In this document: positions 60,401 to 64,000 of the stretch, piece after piece | Layout of the letters: each line of letters begins with the position of its first letter | How positions within the stretch are numbered: position 1 is the stretch's first letter | NCBI RefSeq assembly: GCF_040581485.1 | Contig: NC_090130.1 | Coordinates: 10,675,426 to 10,739,425, forward strand | Length of the DNA: 64,000 bases | Direction of reading: 5' to 3' | Source of the DNA: Linepithema humile | Lineage: Eukaryota > Arthropoda > Insecta > Hymenoptera > Formicidae | Translations under genes and position numbers: made by a program | Notes under the pieces: generated by a model | Databases searched by the model: none | What the model was told of the DNA's origin: nothing | What the model saw: the letters and a program-made list of their open reading frames with translations, nothing else

Positions 60401-61123
60401 CAGTACAGTTGTGTGGAATGGGTGGCTTTCTAAACGTGAGGGGAGACCTGAGCGAAACAAACAAGTTTTCGTCTTAACCTTGGATCTTTCTCTCGCTGGA
60501 CAGAACATAGGTCTTTATGTATATTTGGAATAAAATATACATCATGCTAATGTAAAACAATTTAGTTATCAGGTAATGGATAAAAAATGTGAAGAATATT
60601 TTCGCCAACTACTATGGGAGGATCCTCACACTATTCTCATGTGTTTTGATGAATCTATTAAAAAAATGGATCTAAGGTAATAAATCTTATTGTTGATATT
60701 AATTAGCCATTCAATTTCTTTATATTTGCTACTGTGATTTCAGAACATCCGAATTTGTACGTACATGGGATTCTTCTAAATATGTACATTCATTTTGTTG
60801 CTCATCAGATAATATGTACACTTTTATGACAGGGCATTTTAAATGTGTTCTATGGGATCAGAGACAGAGTGTTGCCATTCAAGTTTGTACTACTTTCAAA
60901 TTTCTTGTATTTTGTATTTTATTAGTAAATTTTTATTAATTGTCTTAAAAATTTTTAGACGTATGTGGAAAACTTTGACAAGATTACAGCTATAGCTTCT
61001 CTAGAATTTGATAGTGCCCGTATGTATGCTGTTACATGCATAGGTCTTTATGAATTGGACTTCACGGGAAAAGACCACTTTGATCACAAAGAAATAAAAA
61101 AGATATTTGGCAATTTTTATTAA
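24805..61123 (+). CDS. F-box/WD-repeat protein, FBXW4-like, 7 exons, 433 aa
   Basis: Exons 24805-24995, 53126-53464, 53535-53673, 53742-53959, 60566-60676, 60744-60882 and 60959-61123 join with GT-AG introns and phases 2, 2, 0, 2, 2, 0, totalling 1302 nt. Residues ~6-45 form an F-box (LPNELLEIIFNFCD, then LSQISMVCRQF), which recruits substrate adaptors to SCF ubiquitin ligase through Skp1. The rest has WD-like blades, seen as IIKRWKI, LLIYDIEK, VRTWDSS and CVLWDQRQ. Length and order fit F-box/WD protein 4, but blades are diverged, so orthology is inferred. Intron 1 is 28.1 kb and intron 4 is 6.6 kb, both filled with transposons; the others are short. No frame damage in any exon. AATAAA overlaps the stop (61123-61128). 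Confidence 0.85.
25102..25225. mobile_element. Harbinger-like MITE with TTA duplication (family GTCCGATGTCC), copy 1
   Basis: Ends TGAAGGATTCATAATGTCCG and inverse-like ACGCAGTGTGAATTTTCCA, flanked by TTA (25099-25101, 25226-25228). The family also occurs at 62823-62996. Confidence 0.7.
25666..26349 (-). mobile_element. Nested element with CCGGGTCTACAATGAGTCGG ends and MADF remnant
   Basis: Inverted ends CCGGGTCTACAATGAGTCGG and inverse, with repeated GTAGTCGGTA motifs near both termini. On the minus strand, 25810-25936 reads as the N-terminal half of a MADF/Myb-SANT domain (DLEIIKIVQ...LYAKY...CWEQVG), the second protein typical of PIF/Harbinger elements. A copy of the 143-bp MITE interrupts it at 25957. 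Confidence 0.75.
25957..26099 (+). mobile_element. 143-bp palindromic MITE, copy 2 of 6
   Basis: Identical in length and layout to the copy at 887. Flanked by ATT (25954-25956, 26100-26102). It lies inside the nested CCGGGTC element, so it is the youngest layer here. Confidence 0.92.
26358..26799 (-). mobile_element. Nested element with GGCTGGTTTATGCTTCG ends and MADF remnant
   Basis: Inverted ends GGCTGGTTTATGCTTCG and inverse, with repeated TTAATCTTAATC subterminal motifs. On the minus strand from an ATG at 26565 the frame reads MSDADLIECVQ...VVWNKKNPNYKNK, the start of a MADF domain. This is a second, distinct Harbinger-type element with only the start of its DNA-binding protein left. Confidence 0.75.
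27302..27732. mobile_element. 430-bp foldback element
   Basis: Arms carrying GCGCTCGGAATTAGTTGC, GGCGGCCGAGCCGCCGAT and CAGGAGCGTTTTATAT meet at an AT-rich centre containing ATTATTTATGTAGC inverted copies. Noncoding. Confidence 0.8.
27733..27880. mobile_element. Palindromic MITE (TTTAGTACGCG arms)
   Basis: Inverted arms contain GATTGTTTAGTACGCG and AGTACTAAATCTGCTTCT. Related words (TAATACGCGTACCAACG, GATGTAAAC) recur near 52720-52790. Confidence 0.75.
27963..28270. mobile_element. CMC-like element end with AAGTTGCC subterminal repeats
   Basis: Begins CCCAGATAGCAAGTTGCC, followed by many AAGTTGC/GGCAACTT-type repeats in both orientations. CCCA-initial termini plus short inverted subterminal repeats resemble the larger CMC element at 43003. 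No matching right terminus was found, so it is a truncated end. Confidence 0.5.
28272..28610. repeat. Imperfect palindrome (ATTGATTGTGT arms)
   Basis: Arms ATTGATTGTGTATCATGCAA and its inverse near 28585-28605, with further matches (GAAAATTACT, CAAATTTAT) inside. Noncoding foldback. Confidence 0.65.
28731..28873 (+). mobile_element. 143-bp palindromic MITE, copy 3 of 6
   Basis: Same termini and length, flanked by AAT (28728-28730, 28874-28876). Confidence 0.92.
29077..29155. repeat. Tandem duplication of a ~37-bp unit
   Basis: Two consecutive identical copies of a unit containing AATGCACGTTAACAACAT and AAAGAAACCG. Confidence 0.9.
29402..31670 (-). CDS. DUF4806 protein gene of CMC element 1 (partial, N-terminal exon missing)
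   Basis: Minus-strand exons 31670-30819, 30244-30097, 29725-29563 and 29490-29402 join in phase through GT-AG introns. The first visible exon encodes a basic stretch then a Gln/Asn-rich region with a tandem 9-residue repeat (TGQNVSNN). Exon 2 reads LPFSTIEAIQMF and exon 3 LTMQVAGQMTWWGINDIKFPF, the order typical of insect DUF4806 proteins: an LP-S-T-IE block, then the DUF4806 helices with a W-x-G core. The role is unknown. The exon equivalent to the other copy's N-terminus was not found. The frame ends at TAA 29404-29402, but an open acidic frame (NDDNDGDNRNSEN repeated) continues to about 29190, so this stop may be a mutation. It lies directly downstream of a transposase remnant. Confidence 0.7.
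32188..32661 (-). pseudogene. C-terminal fragment of CMC (CACTA-like) transposase, element 1
   Basis: The ~140 readable residues resemble the C-terminal segment of the full transposase at 46990-49014 in pattern: a short cysteine/isoleucine core (CCILSDSNICCVKNI against YCYIDHKHIVMIEYI), a block near LSSVGIYKCSR, then ILLKNIKAKYFKMPYF and a hydrophobic end. About the first 14 residues come from a poly-C tract and are not genuine. The 5' part is lost at 32630, close to the P-element insertion. It ends 518 bases before the first detected DUF4806 exon on the same strand, reproducing the gene order of element 2. Confidence 0.55.
32945..33084. mobile_element. 140-bp palindromic MITE with TAA duplication inside the P element
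   Basis: Ends TGGCGTTTTTCATTGGG and inverse, flanked by TAA (32942-32944, 33085-33087). It lies just beyond the transposase stop codon, so it does not interrupt the coding region. TWA duplication suggests Harbinger. Confidence 0.85.
33139..36444 (-). pseudogene. THAP-type P-element transposase (THAP9-like), nearly complete with frameshifts
   Basis: Exon 1 (36444-36380) starts MVYCKACG and splices in phase to exon 2 from 36300, giving a THAP zinc finger: C-x2-C, then LCSQHFEESCF (C-x2-H), then IPTI. After another intron the main exon (from 35737) carries a coiled-coil/Lys-rich segment, the THAP9-like RNase-H region (ALIMDEIAIRH; VDFGVTLDQD; SLTFDGCQANFVMAKLLGC), the inserted region (HMIKLVRNTF) and the C-terminal block YKCSQDHIELFFGSIRSHGG. 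Frame breaks occur at a T10 run (35093-35102), a T5 run (34683-34687) and near 33960-34020. Two lie on homopolymers, so they may be assembly errors. All catalytic regions are still recognisable. The exon 2 donor is not settled. Confidence 0.82.
36692..36840. other. Short gene-free flank of the P element
   Basis: AT-rich; two TTTGTAC words are the only repeats noticed. Confidence 0.4.
36857..37050. repeat. Degenerate (TG)n/GTGCG low-complexity tract
   Basis: Mixed GTGCGTGC, TGTGTG and GCGCGC words over ~190 bases. The overlapping minus-strand frames rich in His and Thr are produced by this repeat. Confidence 0.9.
37088..37239. mobile_element. Palindromic MITE (GGCCGGAGCACAGACTTT), copy 1
   Basis: Perfect inverted arms of ~60 bp with CATAAGCATAAGG words around a TATATATAGACC centre. 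A second copy begins 40 bases downstream in the same orientation. Confidence 0.88.
37279..37430. mobile_element. Palindromic MITE (GGCCGGAGCACAGACTTT), copy 2, right end altered
   Basis: Nearly identical to copy 1; the last bases read GTGCTCTCGGCT. It abuts the broken palm domain of the Penelope-like reverse transcriptase. Confidence 0.85.
37434..39060 (-). pseudogene. Penelope-like element, N-terminal and reverse-transcriptase half
   Basis: Reading right to left: N-terminal domain (QMGDRFCTQ), fingers (FTNADKGNVTIAINR; PRAYGLPKIYKKGIPLRIIVSS), palm (YDLVSLDVVSLFTNIPIE) and, after an inserted MITE, GSPLSPIIAN and the catalytic RYVDDIVLA. The frame then runs to about 37434 and stops at a MITE junction. 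Several frameshifts separate the pieces (near 38690, 38510, 38240). Thumb and endonuclease are absent on this strand. Penelope-like elements are retrotransposons with a GIY-YIG endonuclease. A plus-strand fragment carrying the missing domains starts immediately to the right. Confidence 0.87.
37709..37851 (-). mobile_element. 143-bp palindromic MITE, copy 4 of 6, inside the reverse transcriptase
   Basis: Reverse orientation relative to copies 1-3; flanked by ACT (37706-37708, 37852-37854). Removing it and one ACT restores an uninterrupted local reading (FKFQDKVYKQTFGSPL) in the Penelope-like palm. Confidence 0.93.
39564..40242. mobile_element. hAT-type MITE with GTAACG arrays and 8-bp duplication
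   Basis: Ends CAGGGTTGGGAAGTAACGCG and inverse CTTTCCCAACCTTG, flanked by GATAGAAG (39556-39563, 40243-40250). Both ends are filled with short GTAACGG/CCGTTAC words in both orientations; the centre is AT-rich. The CAGGGTTGGG terminus and 8-bp duplication fit hAT. It sits in the gap of the Penelope-like fragment. Confidence 0.92.
40360..40608. repeat. ~250-bp palindrome
   Basis: Arms carry CAATTCGTCATTAATAAAAT and GACATTCTGTTAACACC-type sequence and meet at GACTGTCTCACAGTTCTTGA. Parts (AATGACGAATTGAA, GAACATGGTGAC) also occur near 42800 and 39070, so it may derive from neighbouring repeats. Confidence 0.8.
40743..41324. mobile_element. Foldback element with TGTTTACGATAATT ends
   Basis: Arms of ~140 bp (TGTTTACGATAATT..., GACACTCGACGCTGTCTTG) are inverted at 40743-40880 and 41185-41324. 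A GGCCGGTATTCATAG MITE lies inside. Confidence 0.85.
40871..41029. mobile_element. MITE with GGCCGGTATTCATAGTCC ends and ATT duplication
   Basis: Near-perfect 159-bp hairpin flanked by ATT on both sides, same family as the outer element at 25460-26950. Confidence 0.88.
41857..42749 (-). mobile_element. PIF/Harbinger-type element with GGRTGCCGTCACATG ends and TCA duplication
   Basis: Ends GGATGCCGTCACATGC and inverse of GGGTGCCGTCACATGC, flanked by TCA (41854-41856, 42750-42752). It splits a segment whose uninterrupted version is preserved at 39066-39112. Both ends carry GTTACGCTTACGCAAG words. The minus-strand frame 41974-42276 is a Harbinger transposase N-terminal remnant (RKMWVRPIFTERQRLLQ). 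Confidence 0.87.
41974..42276 (-). pseudogene. PIF/Harbinger transposase N-terminal fragment
   Basis: The signature WVRPIFTERQRLLQ near residues 62-75 matches the WVRP motif found at 23252-23578. The rest is degenerate and the DDE domain is absent. Confidence 0.65.
43014..43320. repeat. Left subterminal AGATATCT repeats
   Basis: More than ten copies of AAAGATATCTTTTAGA variants, themselves near-palindromic, in ~300 bases. Confidence 0.9.
43563..46680 (-). CDS. DUF4806 protein gene of CMC element 2, 7 exons, ~442 aa
   Basis: Minus-strand exons 46680-46324, 46104-45980, 45809-45566, 45477-45415, 45045-44792, 44666-44507 and 43687-43563 have GT-AG introns and every phase matches from exon 2 to the TAG. 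Exon 1 reads MYCVVFWDQYCQIVPNCWI, the usual start of insect DUF4806 proteins. It contains one A8 run (46557-46564) where one base is missing for continuity with LKPGNDWNVSNYHKILG. Later exons give an acidic linker, a helical segment (LYEGFEQLRKEI), the FPLTSIEQYLEF block, then the DUF4806 core (IQKMVSNILTN...LSWTGAKN) and a basic tail. Function unknown; I infer an element-encoded accessory protein because it sits 309 bases after the transposase and recurs in element 1. Intron 6 holds a palindrome (43920-44440). Confidence 0.8.
43920..44440. repeat. Foldback inside the last DUF4806 intron
   Basis: Arms with AAACAAATGAAGAGGAAAA and CAAGAATTTTTAGTTATT-like sequence, and TTAACCATTTTCAGTACATC-like words closer to the centre, are inverted around 44180. 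Purely intronic; the splice sites are intact. Confidence 0.75.
46990..49014 (-). CDS. CMC/CACTA-like transposase, intact, 674 aa
   Basis: A single uninterrupted frame. The N-terminus is basic (MPKRKNYEHLSRSQQWRRR), then acidic (residues ~60-86). Residues 185-200 give INLGIDGLPLAKSSKA and 266-276 VICDAPARAFM, followed by the CxxC knuckle YYGCDKCEEEGEW (C288, C291); 343-354 is FPLDYMHLVCLG. Further on come YNVHNLIHLHKDV and FSAFPFENYFKEMKKML. This order (first Asp in GIDGLP, second in DAPAR with a CxxC, later HNLIHL and FPFEN) is characteristic of transposases of the CACTA/EnSpm group found in animals. D190, D269 and E509 are candidate catalytic residues by position; this is inference. No stop or frameshift, so the element may be recently active. 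It is antisense to the F-box gene. Confidence 0.88.
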   Translation of the reverse strand: MPKRKNYEHLSRSQQWRRRQEIDKKFTINETNNKEIENENPQGESHKNIDIRNISMENDVSQDVEDFGIDSYSEDSDVESDLDDKHNDEVLNCYPQKEATLREFLRSWSIENNITHVAITKLLKGLKAYGHEDLPTEARTLLQTPQTTSMINTASGTYYYHGLKRALEDHLKHTRSVNIENPIRINLGIDGLPLAKSSKAQFWPLLEQIVHIDYREEPFVIGVYHGYCKPGKPDEIIDNFIEEYTEIEEEGFNYEGKNYEILINTVICDAPARAFMKCIKSHTGYYGCDKCEEEGEWINGRMLFLNKNAPLRTDETFLLRQNEDHHLDNSPFENIALKMVTQFPLDYMHLVCLGVMKKLTKLWITGIRNVKLSASEIHKLSDDLKQLIPYIPKEFSRKPRGLNELDRWKATEFRLFLLYTGLVTLTSYLPNDYLRHFYVLHCAISILCNPTDCKYNNKYANELLIHFVQAYKLLYGEQYITYNVHNLIHLHKDVQNYGCLDMFSAFPFENYFKEMKKMLRKSAQPLQQLHRRLMEKSYNGRDIRYEYQQYPILLNSRNKELLFGCTYSYREIKFKNFSLSCIREADAYCYIDHKHIVMIEYIGKRNGEIVIVGKTLQNSSNIPLYPCDSRQLGIHIGNIWSEIGIYPVSKISAKAMRLPYKETFCIIPIIHTDN
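49586..50010 (+). pseudogene. Tc1-like transposase remnant
   Basis: Pieces read MTYGTVSKYMKKI, then CDTTRRRLQAHSVKFRRTVKKPLLS (split here: TTRRRLQAHS and RRTVKKPLLSANYVEKRLAW), then after an in-frame stop VIFSDETFF. This matches Tc1/mariner transposases (helix-turn-helix, RRxL, KPLLS, WAxEN, VIFSDE with the first catalytic Asp). Stops and frameshifts abound. It lies upstream of the CMC transposase and is probably a nested insertion. Confidence 0.8.
50853..51331 (-). pseudogene. Cyclophilin (peptidyl-prolyl isomerase) gene fragment with a retained intron
   Basis: Minus strand: exon 51331-51050 starts MANVNMRVFFDIEVGGLPM and includes YENFCALC, LHYKGIVFHKVVKDF and IQGGDFSIDNGTSGESIYG. After a GT-AG intron, exon 50940-50853 gives IVKHNKPFLLSMANRG and NTNGSQFF, ending at a GTAAGT donor. 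These are the conserved cyclophilin motifs, in the KHxKPFLLSMANxG form seen in NKTR/PPIG/Moca-cyp-type proteins. There is one in-frame stop after GGLPMV and one frameshift before KPLHYKG; later exons are absent. The retained intron means DNA-level capture rather than a retrocopy. It lies between the transposase and the right subterminal repeats of the CMC element. Confidence 0.82.
51365..51715. repeat. Palindrome containing a (CA)n(CG)n microsatellite
   Basis: Arms with AATATTTGTTAAATATTCATA-type and CAAATTTGATGTTATATCTTG-type sequence, inverted; the left arm contains a ~65-bp CA/CG run (51428-51487). Noncoding. Confidence 0.85.
52010..52290. repeat. Right subterminal AGATATCT repeats
   Basis: Multiple TTTTAGATATCTTTAAG variants, matching those at 43014-43320 at the other end of the CMC element. 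Confidence 0.88.
52308..53125. other. Intron 1 tail of the F-box gene
   Basis: AT-rich. 52720-52790 has a twice-repeated CTAGGTAGACGATGTAAA unit. No gene before the acceptor TTCTTACAG at 53125. Confidence 0.6.
54372..55401. mobile_element. Tc1/mariner-like foldback, 1.03 kb, TA duplication
   Basis: Ends CAGCGTGTGTCAAAAGTTC and inverse, flanked by TA. Long arms include GACCTTGAAGGTCA-type words and AACATTCAATTTTCGG. The left arm is interrupted by the 149-bp MITE at 54488; the right arm preserves the empty site. No transposase. Confidence 0.9.
54488..54636 (+). mobile_element. 149-bp MITE with TTA duplication, copy 1
   Basis: Ends TAGCGTTTTCGATTATAC and inverse, flanked by TTA (54485-54487, 54637-54639). 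The centre holds GGTTGATCAATCAC and GTGGAGAGGTTGCAATGACG. The opposite arm of the host foldback reads GACCTTAGATTTGG without the insert. Confidence 0.95.
55660..56260. mobile_element. Foldback with GCCAGATTTGGCCCGG arms, holding a P-like MITE
   Basis: Inverted arms contain GCCAGATTTGGCCCGG, CGCGCATGCGCGACGC and AGTGAAGTGTTTCAGTC. Left arm 55660-55705 is inverted at 56190-56260. An inner AT-rich inverted repeat (55705-55935, AGAGTATACCATATGGTA) follows. The CATTGAG MITE sits at its right boundary with an 8-bp duplication. Confidence 0.8.
55936..56181. mobile_element. P-type MITE, 246 bp, ACTGAAAC duplication
   Basis: Ends CATTGAGTTCTATAACGTAC and inverse, flanked by ACTGAAAC (55928-55935, 56182-56189). 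CATTGAGT is also the start of the P element at 32769, and the duplication length fits the P superfamily. Confidence 0.88.
56415..57905. mobile_element. Large MITE with GGGCCTATCCAGAC ends and TTA duplication, nested contents
   Basis: Ends GGGCCTATCCAGACAAACTT and inverse, flanked by TTA (56412-56414, 57906-57908). An inner inverted pair GATCGGCAGAAC (56498 and 57812 region) marks another nested element containing AT-rich DNA. A small hairpin (AGAAAATCAAAATAATGTC arms, 56892-57012) and a Tc1-like MITE (57033) are inside. Confidence 0.82.
57033..57161. mobile_element. 129-bp Tc1/mariner-like MITE, TA duplication
   Basis: Ends CAGTACTGGAYAAAATAA and inverse, flanked by TA. A typical Tc1-like terminal sequence; noncoding. 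Confidence 0.9.
58150..58245 (+). repeat. tRNA-like (Pol III promoter-like) segment in foldback arm
   Basis: Contains GTAGCTCGGGCACTTAGG, resembling a tRNA A box, and GAGTTCGATCCC, close to the B-box consensus, about 30 bases apart, followed by T9. The acceptor stem does not pair, so it is not a functional tRNA. An inverted, diverged copy lies at 58819-58915. Confidence 0.6.
58987..59436. mobile_element. 450-bp MITE with AGGCTGGCGTCACATAG ends, TTA duplication
   Basis: Ends AGGCTGGCGTCACATAGAAC and inverse, flanked by TTA (58984-58986, 59437-59439). Arms also share GTAACGTTACG and CTCCATGGGACACAAGGAG. The opposite arm of the host foldback (around 58050) shows the uninterrupted sequence. Confidence 0.88.
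59541..59931. mobile_element. P-type MITE copy 2, GTTAAGGC duplication, carrying a 143-bp MITE
   Basis: Ends TATTGAGTTCTATAACATAC (first base changed) and inverse, flanked by GTTAAGGC (59533-59540, 59932-59939). Without the insertion at 59607 it is ~245 bp, matching copy 1 at 55936. Confidence 0.88.
59607..59749 (-). mobile_element. 143-bp palindromic MITE, copy 5 of 6
   Basis: Flanked by ATA (59604-59606, 59750-59752). The right terminus has one change (GGCCC preceded by CAG instead of CAA). It interrupts the P-type MITE; copy 1 of that MITE preserves an approximate empty site. Confidence 0.92.
60133..60282. mobile_element. 150-bp palindromic MITE (TTAAAGATTGAAA arms)
   Basis: Arms GTATCARACTA, ATTAAAGATTGAAATTT and ACCAATCA are inverted around an A-rich centre. 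Confidence 0.8.
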
Positions 61124-61128
61124 ATAAA
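61123..61128 (+). terminator. Polyadenylation signal AATAAA of the F-box gene
   Basis: AATAAA directly follows the TAA stop, implying a very short 3' UTR if used. Another A-rich stretch follows within 20 bases. Confidence 0.5.
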
Positions 61129-61411
61129 AGAAAATTGGTTGAAAATTTATTTTATTATATTTTAAAAGTTTATATAAATTCGATAAACTCTATACAAATT
61201 GGGAAGCGCCGTGCTGCTCAAGATGCGATCAAACAAAGAGATCATTTAAATTGTTTTGTCTCTTTCTGTTGTAGACTCTTTTCACTGAATTCTATACATG
61301 AATATATTCATGTATACTCTACACATATGCATATAAAAAATGGAGGCTTTCTATCCGTCTACAAGGAAAAGAGACAAAACAGTCCCACTGTCTTTCTCTG
61401 TCTCTCTCTTA

Positions 61412-61572
61412 GGGTGAAATCAGATGATACGGAAAGAGCTACGGAACGGAGAGTGCGTTATTGAGACAGCCAATCACTTGCGAAATACAATCGTACGCAA
61501 TAGCTGTGATTGGCTGTCTCAATGACGCACTCTCCGTTCCGCAGCTCTTTTCCGTATCATCTGATTTCACCC
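61412..61572. mobile_element. 161-bp MITE with GGGTGAAATCAGATGATAC ends
   Basis: Near-perfect hairpin with the same ends as the Harbinger remnant at 23045-24216. Internal AGACAGCCAATCAC and GAACGGAGAGTGCG are also shared, so it is a deletion derivative of that family. Flanked by TA on both sides. It lies just downstream of the F-box gene. Confidence 0.9.
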
Positions 61573-61961
61573 TAATCGACTAGTACTTTTCAGAATAGCC
61601 AACTTAAATCCGAAACTTATACAGGGTGATTCAGAACAACCCAGGTGTCCTTGTACAGACGTATTCCTGAGTTAATTCTGAGACGATTTTTCCTTTACAA
61701 AAATTTTGTCCGCAGCTTATTTTTCAAGTTATAAAAGAAAAAAGTTATCAAATTACGGGACGAATACAAAAGATAGGCAGGAGCGGCGCAACTCCATTCG
61801 ACACATCGATTTATAAATCATTCATTTACGTGAGTAAATTCGATACGTGATACGAAAAAAAATGTATGTCTTATAAATCTCGGTATGGATTTGTTGCATG
61901 TCAAGTGCTGTGTGAATTTTTATTGCTTATCCCCGGTAAAATTATTCATCCGTCAAACAGA

Positions 61962-62104
61962 GGGCTTGTTCGTTTTAGCTACACTGGGGCTGCTCTGGGT
62001 CTGCTCTACACAGGATAATACAGGACAGATAAATAGTTTGTCCTGTATTATCTTGTTTAGAGCAGACCCAGAGCTGCCCCAGTGCAGCTAAAACGAACAA
62101 GCCC
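61962..62104 (-). mobile_element. 143-bp palindromic MITE, copy 6 of 6
   Basis: Flanked by AGA (61959-61961, 62105-62107). Termini and arms are intact. Confidence 0.93.
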
Positions 62105-62142
62105 AGAATAAAGACGTCGAATTTGTAAAAGGTAAGTGAGTA

Positions 62143-62146
62143 AGCG

Positions 62147-62218
<72 letters not shown>

Positions 62219-62232
62219 GTGTGTGTGTGTGG
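62143..62232. repeat. (GA)n then (GT)n microsatellite
   Basis: About 65 bases of GA followed by ~15 of GT. Overlapping Leu/Ser and Arg/Glu open frames are produced by the repeat. Confidence 0.95.
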
Positions 62233-62492
62233 CGCGTGTTTCATCACGTGTGTTTGATTGCAACGTGCGTCCCGTAATCACCCGTGTCGAATGGAGTTGC
62301 GCCGCTCCTGCCTATCTTCTGTATTCATCCCATGATTTGATAACTTTTTTCTTTTATAACTTGAAAAATAAGCTGCAAACAAAATTTTTGTAAAGGAAAA
62401 ATCGTCTCAGAATTAACCCAGGAATACGTCTGTGCAAGGACACCTGGGTTGTTCTGAATCACCCTGTATATGTCGTCAATTTTAAAATCTTA

Positions 62493-62641
62493 TAGCGTTT
62501 TCGAGTAAACGGGGTTTGAACGATCTAGGGTTGATCAATCACTATTTTACTATAAATGCAAGTCTTTCATTGGTGGAGAGGTTGCAATGACGTCATTAAC
62601 CAATCTTGGGTCGTTCAAACCCCGTTTACTCGAAAACGCTA
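62493..62641 (+). mobile_element. 149-bp MITE with TTA duplication, copy 2
   Basis: Ends TAGCGTTTTCGAGTAAAC and inverse, flanked by TTA (62490-62492, 62642-62644). Same length and centre as the copy at 54488. Confidence 0.94.
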
Positions 62642-62822
62642 TTATATTGATAAAAAGTGTTTAGAAATTTACTGTAAAAAAATATTTTGCAATACTAACA
62701 CTTTATATTATTATATTATATTATATATAATATTATAGCTTATAAGAAAAATTTTTTCCTTCAATTGCAATATTATATTCTTCATGTTGACAATCTTTTA
62801 ATCATTGGTAAACATATATTTA

Positions 62823-62996
62823 TGGAGTATTTACACTGCGTCCAATGTCCAACGTACGACGTCCGATGTTCAATAATAGAGCTTGTTTTCTAGACAATAA
62901 AATATCTCTAGCTAGAATTTCTAAAAAACGAGCTCTATTATTGGCTCTAATATCGGACGTCGTACGTCGAATATCGGACGCAGTGTGAATCCTCCA
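62823..62996. mobile_element. Harbinger-like MITE with TTA duplication (family GTCCGATGTCC), copy 2
   Basis: Ends TGGAGTATTTACACTGCGTCC and inverse, flanked by TTA (62820-62822, 62997-62999). The centre includes CTAGACAATAAAATATCT, shared with 25102-25225. Confidence 0.85.
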
Positions 62997-63033
62997 TTAG
63001 AGTTAACAGACGTTGGAAAAAGTGGCCCTTAAG

Positions 63034-63198
63034 GCCATCACACACAAAATGACATAACTGCATATGCATAGCATAAGACCGTCTCGACCAATGAGCATGC
63101 TATGTAAATCAATATGGCGCCTTTATGCTAGATGTTCATTGGTCGAGACAGTCTTATGCTATGCATATGCAGTTATGTCATTTTGTGTGTTATGGCCT
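63034..63198. mobile_element. 165-bp palindromic MITE (AGGCCATCACACAC ends), TTA duplication
   Basis: Flanked by TTA (63031-63033, 63199-63201). Arms carry AAAATGACATAACTGCATATG. The right-hand TTA is also the left flank of the next element. Confidence 0.88.
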
Positions 63199-63201
63199 TT
63201 A

Positions 63202-63346
63202 AGGCCAATGTCCACGATACTAGAAATCGGTCCGAGAAATGTATAACCAATCAACTTGCATATTTTATAGAAAAACGGCAATTTTATTGGCTATATGTTT
63301 CTCGGACCGAGATCTCGGATCGATTCTAGCATCGTGGACATTGGCT
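63202..63346. mobile_element. 145-bp palindromic MITE (AGGCCAATGTCCACGAT ends)
   Basis: Arms AGGCCAATGTCCACGAT and GGTCCGAGAAA are inverted. It directly abuts the preceding MITE across a shared TTA. Confidence 0.85.
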
Positions 63347-63479
63347 TTTACACGACATTTTACGTAGGTAATTATAACTATGAATGTTTCTGAGCCTGAT
63401 TATTAGTCTCATGTAAACATCATTGTTTCTTGTTCCACAATTGTATACTCACCATAAAGATGTATCAATGACGTCACGT

Positions 63480-64000
63480 ATTGCCGCTAGTCTCACATTA
63501 AAATGGCCGCATTTTAGTCTACAGAGTACTTTTCTTTACTGTTTGCCAGTAGCCGTGCCGAGGGCCTGGCGGTGTTCGCTTACGTTGTGGCGGATCTGTT
63601 TCGCTGGAAATTTCACCGTGTCGTCCGACGCGTACCAAATTTCCGTGAAATAGAACGAACGTGACCGGGTAAGATTGCAGGGTGAAAAAGGAGTACTCGC
63701 CGCGCCGCGCGAACGCCGTTCGACGGGGCCGTGCGGATCACAGTCACCGCCGAATCAAGCCTATTTTGTTGGGAAACTGATTTTATTTATAGATAGAATC
63801 AACGTTACTTGTTCACACGTCGCAACTGAGCACGCAACGTGCGTATGAAGTAGTACGCGATCGCGACTACTTGTCGCGAAATTCACCATGTCTTTCGTAA
63901 CCCGCTTGTTATACCGGCTCGCCCTTTCTATAGGAAGGTTATATCTTTTTATATATCGTGCAAAGCCGACAGACATCCACATCCGTTGTAATTCGCGTAC
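63480..64000. promoter_or_regulatory. CpG-rich promoter-like region at window end
   Basis: CpG-dense DNA rises sharply after the MITEs. A GTAAGATT donor at about 63669, after a GC-richer stretch, could end a noncoding first exon of a gene lying to the right. No protein is supported: the frames at 63423-63653 and 63761-63982 match nothing I know. Confidence 0.4.

Larger units (their letters stand above)
61622..62466. mobile_element. Tc1/mariner-like foldback, 0.85 kb, TA duplication
   Basis: Ends CAGGGTGATTCAGAACAACC and inverse, flanked by TA. Arms of ~190 bp also share AGGCAGGAGCGGCGCAACTC. The centre holds a 143-bp MITE and a (GA)n run. Confidence 0.9.

Noticed and set aside
61962..62104. 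The 143-bp MITEs give similar ~42-codon frames on both strands (GLFVLAALGQLWVC)
   Set aside because: The frames come from the hairpin symmetry and recur in every copy; they lack their own starts, so I do not call a peptide gene.
61975..62393. Leu/Ser and Arg/Glu repeat frames
   Set aside because: Produced by the (GA)n microsatellite.

Overview
The window looks like an AT-rich insect nuclear genome. The host genes are spliced with GT-AG introns, CpG is concentrated in a few promoter-like patches, and most of the DNA is nested transposable elements. Hymenoptera, probably an ant, is my inference from the repeat types (multi-copy DUF4806 genes, PIF/Harbinger MITEs, Penelope-like elements); nothing in the window proves it. 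No rRNA, genuine tRNA or CRISPR was seen.

Two host genes can be rebuilt exon by exon with matching splice phases. The first is Kua/TMEM189 (plasmanylethanolamine desaturase, PEDS1) at 8807-10828 (+), 4 exons, 307 aa. The second is an F-box/WD-repeat gene resembling FBXW4 at 24805-61123 (+), 7 exons, 433 aa. Its intron 1 is 28 kb and its intron 4 is 6.6 kb, and both are packed with transposons. A probable 3'-terminal exon of an unidentified minus-strand gene lies at 1613-2052, and CpG-rich promoter-like DNA at 3540-4930 and 63480-64000.

Layout: 1-1030 foldback element and a 143-bp MITE; 2213-2545 long CT microsatellite; 3.5-4.9 kb CpG-rich; 8.8-10.8 kb Kua; 11-15 kb AT-rich DNA with no gene seen; 15-16.3 kb tandem array split by a TA-flanked palindrome; 16.4-17.7 kb zinc-finger transposon ORF remnant with subterminal repeats; 17.9-21.3 kb triple-nested foldback; 23-24.2 kb Harbinger remnant; 24.8 kb F-box exon 1; 25-28.9 kb nested Harbinger-like elements; 29.2-32.7 kb CMC (CACTA-like) remnant with a DUF4806 gene; 32.8-36.7 kb THAP-type P element; 37-42.8 kb Penelope-like halves broken by hAT, Harbinger and foldback insertions; 43.0-52.3 kb larger CMC element with an intact 674-aa transposase, a 7-exon DUF4806 gene and a cyclophilin gene fragment; 53.1-54.0 kb F-box exons 2-4; 54.4-60.5 kb nested foldbacks; 60.6-61.1 kb F-box exons 5-7; 61.4-63.4 kb more MITEs.

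The most interesting observation is that two divergent CMC elements carry the same two-gene cassette, transposase followed by a spliced DUF4806 gene on the same strand. The larger one also contains a degenerate cyclophilin fragment that keeps an intron. Also notable: six 143-bp MITE copies with 3-bp target duplications, a P element sharing its terminal motif with two 246-bp MITEs that have 8-bp target duplications, and several nested insertions whose empty site is preserved in the opposite arm of the host palindrome or in a neighbouring repeat unit.
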